DNA of 64,000 nt from Kappaphycus alvarezii (taxonomy: Eukaryota; Rhodophyta; Florideophyceae; Gigartinales; Solieriaceae): positions 1,240,001 to 1,304,000 of the forward strand of contig NADL03000635.1 in assembly GCA_002205965.3 (NCBI GenBank), read 5' to 3'. The notes under the pieces are model-generated. The model was not told where the DNA came from. It worked only from the letters and a program-made list of their open reading frames with translations, and made no database searches. The position numbers and the translations under genes were made by a program. Shown here piece by piece: positions 57,481-64,000 of this stretch (its first letter is position 1; each line of letters begins with the position of its first letter).

Positions 57481-58407
57481 TTATTTCAACTGATGTCCTA
57501 GACTATCTAATGAACTTCGACGAGAAGAGAGTACAGGATGGTATTCAAGTGTGCTAGGTCGCTTCCATGTAGTCTTCGAGTCGAGCCTAGATGATGAGAG
57601 GCCACAAAACAGTCCCACATCGTCCCCTAAAAGAACAGAGTAAAGTAGACTATGAGGTACGCCGCGTTTTACGGCAAAGTCACAGCAGCGTGTCTCTGCA
57701 TGGGGACAACGAACATTACCGAACCTTTCCATTGCTCTAACAGATAAGTTCAGAGCAACTTTTGTTACTGGGTGTCTGCGTCTGGGTGCCAGTCTCTGAC
57801 TGTGGAAATAGTAGTTGGGACCAGCCTAGATCTAGCAGAAGTCGCTACAAGCTCGTAGTACTTCCAAAACTTTGGAGCCTTTGATGCGTTCAGTAAATAA
57901 TACTATTGAAAAAGCTAGACTTTCCGTGGGAGCGGGCAACGGGTCTCATGAATGTGACATCGACGAAATTTGTCCCGCCTTTGGATCCTGTTGCGCGAAT
58001 ATACAGTTGTATTTGAAGTTGTACGTGCGGAAAAGGTTTCATGGTAGTGTATCGCGTGGCCTTTGCTAGGTCCAAATGCAGGAAGTATTTTCATGCCTAG
58101 AAACCAGCTCCAGTCAGTGTGGGTAATTCATAATATTGTCTCTGAACAGATCAAATTTTTTTCGGTACAATTGCTCCCGGGACATACAGTGTTTCCGTAG
58201 ACAGTGTGTCTTAGCAACAGTACTTCAACCAAACATGAAATGCGGGTTGTTCAATATCTGTTTTAAGGCCTGGACAGGGACGAAATTCATATGGTCCTGG
58301 GCTCCAGGAATGGGCATCGATGCCCTAGATGATGGCCTTCTGTTATCATCTGCGGGAATCTGGCCCTGTACTCCATCCTTTATTTGATCTTTGGCCGAAT
58401 GCAACAC
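57481..58407 (-). pseudogene. LINE-C: remnant of LINE knuckle and endonuclease
   Basis: A minus-strand relative of the LINE-A C-terminus. SSRASMPIPGAQ (about 58320) matches LINE-A FRASMALPGAK, a degraded knuckle lies near 58150-58200, and GGTNFVDVTFMRPVARSH (about 57985-57935) matches GGTDFFDVTFINPLAPSH. Then WHPDAD (about 57795) and MERFGNVR (57732) match the LINE-A tail WHPDAY and METYGKVR. The Asp of the endonuclease core is retained, but frames change several times. No RT part is left upstream, so this is a short 3' fragment, as from an incomplete reverse-transcription event. Confidence 0.75.
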
Positions 58408-59013
58408 TGTGTGAAGTCACTGCAAAATTAATTTTGAGGTACTACTGGTCACCCACAGAGTACCAACATTGGCAAATTCCAAGCTTCATCCTTAGTCATT
58501 TAACGTCACAATGTTCAACTTGTCAGACGATTGCGGAGAGGATGGCGAGGACAAAAGAGACTGTCATTTGGACATCCGGAGGATCCCACAAAGAACCGCT
58601 CCGTGAGGGACCTTTTGCTCGTAATACTTGATGGCTTAAGGTCGGATTCTCACTCGGTTCCGTCTGCTCCCCAAAGAAACAGGCCCATAGTGAACTACTC
58701 TGTAGTACCGAACACCCTGCGCCCGCCACCTGGGGGTGGTAATCTCTAATATTCCACCTTGGTGGAAGCCGTCGATTACCAAGCAACACCCAAAGGCGTC
58801 TATGGGCAGACTTCATGGCGTGATATGGGGTTTATTACGGCCACGGAGAAGTACACTAACCTGCCTGTGATGGGACCCTGCAGCACGGAGCATTTGTGGT
58901 TGCCTCCTCGCTGGACGGACTGGTCTGATCTCAGCTCCTTAGAAGGCGACGACGTCAGTGATGTCGTTGCCGATCTGGAGGGGTCAGAAATTGGAGGGGC
59001 GAAGGATGAGTAA
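58395..59013 (+). pseudogene. Possible retroelement integrase scrap and unknown C-terminus
   Basis: The first part has AKLILRYYWSPTEYQHWQIP followed by CSTCQT (about 58425-58530), like the His-Cys zinc module before retroelement integrases (the histidines are not convincing). The last part (58759-59013) ends in a conserved-looking block, PVMGPCSTEHLW and then WTDWSDLSSLEGDDV, which recurs in altered form at 60735-60900. Treated as a broken fossil fragment; the family is uncertain, Gypsy-like if the zinc-module reading is right. Confidence 0.35.
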
Positions 59014-60588
59014 GGGGCGGGCATATCTCGTGGTATGCTCAAAGCACTTTGCATCATACAAGTTATCAGGTGAGTTTGCTGGCAAATAGGACTTTCCATC
59101 ACCGGTAACAATCTAAGATATTCTTGGCCCAACTGACCACATCTTTCAAACATAAAGCACCCAAACATTTTTCCTCTTTCGTAGCGCCTGTCATTTTCTT
59201 TTGCGAGGGTGAGCTATTAGAACAAAAAATGACGAAGGCGACCATCTTCGGCTTCTGCAAGGATTCAGCCCAATCCTTGTAGGCATGTAGAATATCCTCG
59301 CATTTTTTGAGTGCCCTCAATGCTCTGGTCAGGAAGAATTTAAAGAGCTTATTTGAAGCAGAACTGAATTTTGATAAGGCATCTGATACTACATTGACTG
59401 CCTATGGGATGCCTATGACGAGAGTGGGCTGCTTTTGGTGGGGCTTGATGGAATTTAAATCTCTTCCAGCACTTTTTTGTCAAGGACCTCTCCTTCTATG
59501 ATCCAAATGCAGTTTTACATCATGTAGTTGAATTGTTTAGCACCACCCGGGGTGCACGACGTCAGCATAAAGCTGAGTGAGTAGATGATCCTTCCGACTT
59601 CAATGCTTTTTCTTCGGAGCTGCAAGGCCACCTGAGGTGGAAAGTTTTAGGTGTTTTACTCCTGGAAGATACATCCTATCTATCCCATGGTTTTCCAGAC
59701 AATTCAATCGACTCAAAAAGGGTATACCGACACAGTTGAATCTCCTCCAGATTGATGATAGAGTCAAGGAACTGTCCTAGTGATGCGATATGAGCAGAAT
59801 ATTAGTCACTAAACTATGTGAACTAACTCAGGAGCAAGATCATTCGCTCTCTGTATTCTTTCTTCAATTCTAGAGTGTGGCGCCGTTGTACTGATTATAT
59901 TTGGGTACAGAGTCACCGAACATTGCAGGGTCACCAAACAGTGAATCTTTTCAAAGGCAGATGGAGACGTCGATTTGCACCAGAGGGAGAGGAGAAAAAC
60001 TCAGATGCTTTCATGATTTGGTCTCGGTGCCGCACAAAGGACCTATCCTTGTGATATCACAGCTGAAGAGGCATATTTCGGAAATCTCATTCATCATTTT
60101 CTCTTTGTAAATTGGAAAAATAATTTTAAAGTATTGGATAACTATTTCATTTGTTTTCCATATCGAATACAGTGATTCACAATTTTTTATCAGAGTTCAA
60201 CAGTATTTATTTGTTGTGAATTATCGAAACTAATTCTATCTATTTTCACTGGTCAATGTTTTATACTGTATTACACGTAAAGGGGGGAAATTTGGGGTGT
60301 TTTTAATGCATGAAAAATATGGTCACATGCACGTGACCACCAAGGAGTTCACCAAACGAGTACTGACTCAATATGAGCAACTAGTACACGTGAATGGATC
60401 TAATTGCTACATCCCATAGTTCAGTTGGCTTGCTGAAAAATATTTCGGAATTATTGTCACTGTCACCCGAGCTGACTATACGTGTGCAACTAACGATGGC
60501 CTAATTGCAATTTGCAATCAGGCACCTAGTCTTGTCCAAGAACATTGTTCCGCACAGCAGGACTGAATGAGCACCGTATGAAATACCA
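59014..60588. other. Intergenic, no supported gene
   Basis: Only short open frames without recognisable domains. The stretch 60110-60260 is strongly AT-rich. Retroelement scraps may be present but none reaches a level I can name. Confidence 0.45.
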
Positions 60589-60905
60589 ATGGGACATGTC
60601 TCTCCGGACATTCGTTTTCAGGTCGTATGGGCGCAGGATGTTGCAAACCTTTGTGATTGCAACATTTACACCCTTGAAACCCTTTCTTCTATAGGCAGAC
60701 GTCAACTGGGCGCTCGGGTGAGGTTATCACGAGGACGGAGATGGCCACCGGCCTGGCTCTTTCGGGACCGTACGCAACTATGCACCTCTGAGTGCCTTTG
60801 ACATGGATTGATTGGTCTGAACTCAACTCTGAAGACGGCGACGGCGTCGATGACGAAGTTGACCAAGCAGAGGAGCTGGAACTTGCCGAGGCGGTGGTTC
60901 AGTAA
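60589..60905 (+). pseudogene. Second copy of unknown C-terminal block
   Basis: Around 60744-60905 one frame reads ATGLALSGPYATMHL, then TWIDWSELNSEDGDGVDDEV and an acidic tail to a stop at about 60905. It parallels the end of the fragment at 58395-59013 in order and spacing (GP-x-x-T-x-HL, W-x-DWS-x-L-x-S, then GD-x-V-x-D-x-V). The family is unknown. Upstream frames (from 60589) are not assignable. Confidence 0.4.
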
Positions 60906-61478
60906 GTAGCGATGGTGAGTGGCGGTCTGCAGCACATGTTAACTCACGTTCAAGACGTAGTCACTATCTGAATAATTGCTAATAAGGTCATATCTGCTGC
61001 GTACCACCAACAATCAGTGATGATGAACCTCCGCGAGGCGAATTCCGGCGGCAGCTGCCAAAGCTCGGGGGAAAAACTTATTCCGTAGTAAAGGCAGCGG
61101 GCTCGAGAAACCTGATATTGAAGCCCGTCATCGCCATCGACCTTTACTGTGCGCTCCAATTCCCATTCTATCATATACTTTTCCCTATTCACCCGTCTCC
61201 TTGCGTTCTCTATATACGCAATCTCTTGTTACCTCTACCTTTTCGCACCAGCTTCGCTTCATCACAAGCCCTGTACGTGTTACACTTTCGGGACGTCGAA
61301 GAATTCCGAATTCGTCTACCAAGACGACTATGACAGTTACAATGATGGTGAACCGCCGGTCCCTGTGCACGCAAGACCACGCGTCCTTCTCTTTCAAGCA
61401 ACAGAGCACTGCACAGCATCAGCAGTCCCAGTGGCCGCATCGACTGCAGGCTAGCCGACATTTTCAGTCGCATTTTCG
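60906..61478. other. Intergenic, no supported gene
   Basis: Several overlapping short frames on both strands, none with recognisable content. It may include the degraded upstream part of the Copia scrap that follows. Confidence 0.4.
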
Positions 61479-61694
61479 TTGGCCGAGAGTACGGAATGGC
61501 TCAAAGCCATCCAATGTAGGTTGAAGATTCTCATCCGTCTAGGTATCTGGGTATCCTTCAAGAAATTCCCAAGTGGTTCGAAAATTACTCGATGTGGGAT
61601 AAATCTAAAGCTCAAACGAGACGAATATGTCCTGCCAGAACTTTTCAAGGCACAAATTTTATCCCTTGGTAACATTTGGGACTACGACTACTAG
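61479..61694 (+). mobile_element. Copia reverse-transcriptase N-terminal scrap (fossil)
   Basis: About 70 codons read AESTEWLKAIQ, LIRLGIWVSF and GINLKLKRDEYV. This corresponds to the start of Copia RT, where W-x-x-AI, a gTW segment and a lysine-rich K-x-K-R-D stretch are the norm. No catalytic part and no LTRs are attached. It is an isolated old fragment. Confidence 0.55.
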
Positions 61695-61980
61695 TTGTTC
61701 GAGTTGTCACCATCCGTTTTCTGCATTGAAGCCGTGTACATTCAGCTCTTTGTCTCTTTCCGAATAGGCTGGTGCATCAAATATCTGATTATCAAGGTTA
61801 CTTTTTTTATAGGCGTTATTACCGCAGTCCAATGAGATCTATCTTATGTTCCTGACTGTTACTAGGGCCCTGCTGCCTCAGGAGGCCCATTAAATTATAA
61901 CGAAGACACTCCACGGACTCCTACAAGCAGTGAAGATCTGTTATAAGCTATTGGTTAAAGGTCTGTGTAATACAAAAAAA
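61695..61980. other. Intergenic, no supported gene
   Basis: No open frame of interest. A run of A at 61974-61980 precedes the 27-bp repeats. Confidence 0.5.
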
Positions 61981-62061
61981 ATGGTCCTCCCCTCATGTAA
62001 TACAGGAAATGGTCCTCCCCTCATGAATACAGTAAATTGTCCTCCCTTCGTGTAATCCAGC
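61981..62061. repeat. Three 27-bp tandem repeats upstream of small gene
   Basis: Three consecutive units based on GGTCCTCCCCTCATGTAATA, at 61981-62007, 62008-62034 and 62035-62061, the third more diverged. They lie about 250 bp upstream of a TATA box and could be binding sites for an activator. Confidence 0.8.
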
Positions 62062-62305
62062 AACCTACAATGATCCCGCCCCTAACTTCTCCCACCGTCC
62101 TTTCCATTTACTTCCATTTTATTTAGATATTTTTATACTGTATTTAACCCTCTGAATCGACCCCGAATCAAGTTCCTTTTCCCTTTTAGCTTACCTCCTC
62201 CTTCAAATTCGCCTTTTTTGAGGAAAAGGGCGCAAATGCACTACTGCAAAATACCTTGCAGATTTATTTTACCTGTTCCTAATCTATAGAACCTGCCCGG
62301 GAGCC

Positions 62306-62314
62306 TATTTAAAA
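62306..62314 (+). promoter_or_regulatory. TATA box
   Basis: TATTTAAAA, about 107 nt upstream of the ATG at 62421 and followed by a C-rich leader (CCTCCCCCCCACACACCC) like those of well-expressed eukaryotic genes. Transcription start is expected near 62336-62345. Confidence 0.55.
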
Positions 62315-62420
62315 CCCTTTATTCCAAGTGCCAAACGTCCCCGATCATTTTACTCATCACCCTCCCCCCCACACACCCAAAACACCCTACATTGCCTCCC
62401 ATTCCCCAACGTGTATCAAA

Positions 62421-62597
62421 ATGCACAACCTTCGCCCCTCCGCCCCCATCACCAAAAACCGCCCCTCTCGCCCCATCAACGGCCTAGCTCTAATGAATAA
62501 TGGGCCAACAGACTACGACGACTACTTCAGGAGGATGGACCGTGAGCGTGTTCGGAAGTGGTTTCGTCGACACTTCTTGGAGGAGGCGGAGGAGTAG
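62421..62597 (+). CDS. Small gene candidate; acidic open frame continues after one TAG
   Basis: From ATG 62421 (context AAAATGC) 58 codons give a basic, Pro/Asn-rich N-terminus and then a charged helix, RRMDRERVRKWFRRHFLEEA, ending EEAEE and TAG. The same frame then stays open for a further 103 codons to 62906, strongly acidic (VEGSEDEEDF) and ending MDISEESFGSDL. The continuation in the same frame with the same acid-rich character suggests one protein of about 160 residues interrupted by a single stop. Readthrough, an intron removing the stop (an AG lies just after it), a sequencing error or a young pseudogene could explain this. No domain was recognised. TATA and tandem repeats upstream support a real promoter. 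Confidence 0.45.
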   Translation: MHNLRPSAPITKNRPSRPINGLALMNNGPTDYDDYFRRMDRERVRKWFRRHFLEEAEE

Positions 62598-62934
62598 CAG
62601 TCAGAGGGGACTGAGTCGGACGTGGAGGGATCCGAGGATGAGGAAGACTTTGTAGCTCCGTGGGAACCGATGGTGTATAATCGTGGGGAAGTTGCTGTGG
62701 GGGATGGATGGGAGAGTGAGGCCGTGATCGTCATCTCGGATTCTTTGGATGGGGTTGGAGCGGAGGCTGAGGGTCGCGGGGAAGGGTTGGAGGATCTTGA
62801 TATGTCTGATGAAGCCATTTATCACTCTAATCCGTTCGAGGGAATTTGTAGGGATTGCATTGAGAGTATGGATATTTCGGAAGAGTCATTTGGTTCTGAT
62901 CTTTAGGATGACGATTGTGAGGAGTAGATAAAGA

Positions 62935-63190
62935 TATTTTCCTTGCTCATATCTTCTCTCTGGCCAATCACATCCACAAGATGCTCTTTTATGCGTTTTA
63001 TGGTATTTAGTATGTTTGATTGAGACTTTAGGATTAGCCGAAAAGTCTATATAAGCTGAGTAAAGTGCTTCCTCCTTGACAGGTCAAGCAAGTTGCCAGA
63101 AAACTTCAGGTCAAGCTCCGAGTAGTAGGAAGTTGAGAGTCAACTTCACACCCAAGAAAAATTTTTCCTAAGCTGGTCGCAGAGCATCAG
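62935..63190 (+). promoter_or_regulatory. TATA-containing, LTR-like promoter segment
   Basis: A TATATAAG box at 63048-63055 is followed after about 120 bp by TGGTCGCAGAGC (63174-63185), which resembles a Copia-type primer-binding site (compare TGGTATCAGAGC). A solo or partial LTR and leader would fit. No second LTR copy and no coding region could be recognised downstream, so this is tentative. Confidence 0.3.
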
Positions 63191-64000
63191 TGGTAGACCC
63201 TGCCACTTCTATACTTGCTTTTAGCCCTCTCAACTCTCTCCCATATACACTCCTTTTTATTCGTTCAACTATACCACGGTAGCACTTTTGCCGCTCGCAA
63301 CACCTCCGTCTTGGGGTAGTTGGTTCTAAGTATCTCTTCTCCCGACTATTTACCCCTATCAGTCTGAAGAGGTGTAGCCTCCTTCGATCGAGTACCTATG
63401 AATACCTCTTCTCAGCATTGAAGACGGCCCACAGATTTATTTACTAACTCATGTTGACTAAATAATAGCCTTCGGTGACCTCGGTGCTGTCCAAGTGATC
63501 AAAAAGCTTCTTCCAATTATTTTCACAACGACATACTTGGGCCTGTGAAAGTACTTGGTTGAAATGAGGATCAATCGTCATCTAGCTGGCCTGTTCCTGT
63601 TTCAAATGTCATCAGAGAAGAAGATCCTGGAGCTCTTCTGATTGACTTAAATCAAGCGGATAGACTCTCCACCCGCCCTCTTTCGCCCCCTTAGATGAAG
63701 AGCAAATGAAACCCACCGAGAAAGAGGTAATGTCTATGAATGAATTTCCGTAACGTCAATTCTTCTTTCCAAGTTGTTTTTTCAATGCACTTCATAGTGC
63801 CCCTATCATCACAGCGACGGGCCTTACCATCGTTATATACTAGTTTCTGGCAGAAGTAAAACAATCCCATCCTAGCTCTCTCTGAGTGAATATTTGCATC
63901 CTATACATGTTCACATTGTACCCATTGGCATAATCTGGTCATAATACTGTTCCTGTGAGGACTCTCGCAATTTGTCTGTTGCTAGCATTGCCTGTCATCA
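63191..64000. other. Unassigned right end of window
   Basis: No supported gene. Frames on both strands are short. If the upstream segment is an LTR and leader, degraded element sequence is expected here, but I could not recognise it. Confidence 0.4.

Noticed and set aside
58136-58387. Plus-strand 83-codon ORF
   Set aside because: The minus strand here carries clear similarity to the LINE-A tail; the plus-strand frame is its shadow.
63170-63215. tRNA-Gly or SINE head suggested by GCATCAGTGGTAGA
   Set aside because: There is no B box or T-arm within range; a primer-binding-site reading fits the upstream TATA box better.
1-64000. CRISPR arrays, rRNA genes, operons
   Set aside because: No spaced identical repeats, rRNA motifs or co-directional tight gene clusters are present; the sequence is eukaryotic.

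Overview
This is eukaryotic nuclear DNA, not bacterial or organellar. It has LTR retrotransposons, LINEs with a restriction-like endonuclease, piggyBac-like and Harbinger-like DNA transposons, TATA boxes placed about 100 nt upstream of ATGs, and very few host genes. The organism is not identifiable from the window alone. The Copia reverse transcriptases, which read LYGLCDSGDYW rather than the plant-type motif, and the mix of elements would fit an alga, another protist or a fungus. A red macroalga is only a guess.

Region 1 (1-36340) is a nested inverted-repeat structure. The outer arms, about 2.3 kb each, are 1-523 plus 12281-14058 on the left and 34035-36340 on the right. Each arm carries one copy of a gene for a 236-residue multi-pass membrane protein. 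The left arm is split by an 11.8 kb nest: a LINE (LINE-A) flanked by an 11-bp duplication of a site that is still unsplit in the right arm, with a 449-bp piggyBac-type MITE and a structurally complete Copia element (1495-8575) inside it. Between the Copia pol region and its 3' LTR lies an intact gene on the opposite strand (2061-3044). It encodes a protein that looks like a papain-fold cysteine protease, and it is the most unusual object in the window. Between the outer arms lies a second inverted repeat (14467-19658 and 21025-26217), two near-identical fossil Copia copies tail to tail around a piggyBac fragment. A second LINE family (LINE-B, 26218-30782) and a decayed piggyBac-like element (30783-33646) follow.

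Region 2 (36341-45560) holds decayed elements: a PIF/Harbinger transposase, a convergent proline-rich/Myb-like reading region that may be its partner, and an old Copia pol remnant. Region 3 (45561-57480) is about 12 kb of strongly AT-rich DNA with no recognisable gene. Region 4 (57481-64000) has a third LINE remnant, retroelement scraps, two related copies of an unknown protein C-terminus, and a small acidic gene candidate with a TATA box and upstream 27-bp repeats.

No RNA genes, CRISPR arrays or operons were found. The order of events that best fits is: outer inverted duplication first; then LINE-A into the left arm, with the MITE and Copia nested in it. The inner Copia palindrome is recent or has been homogenised, because its arms are almost identical, while the distal outer arms have diverged by several percent.
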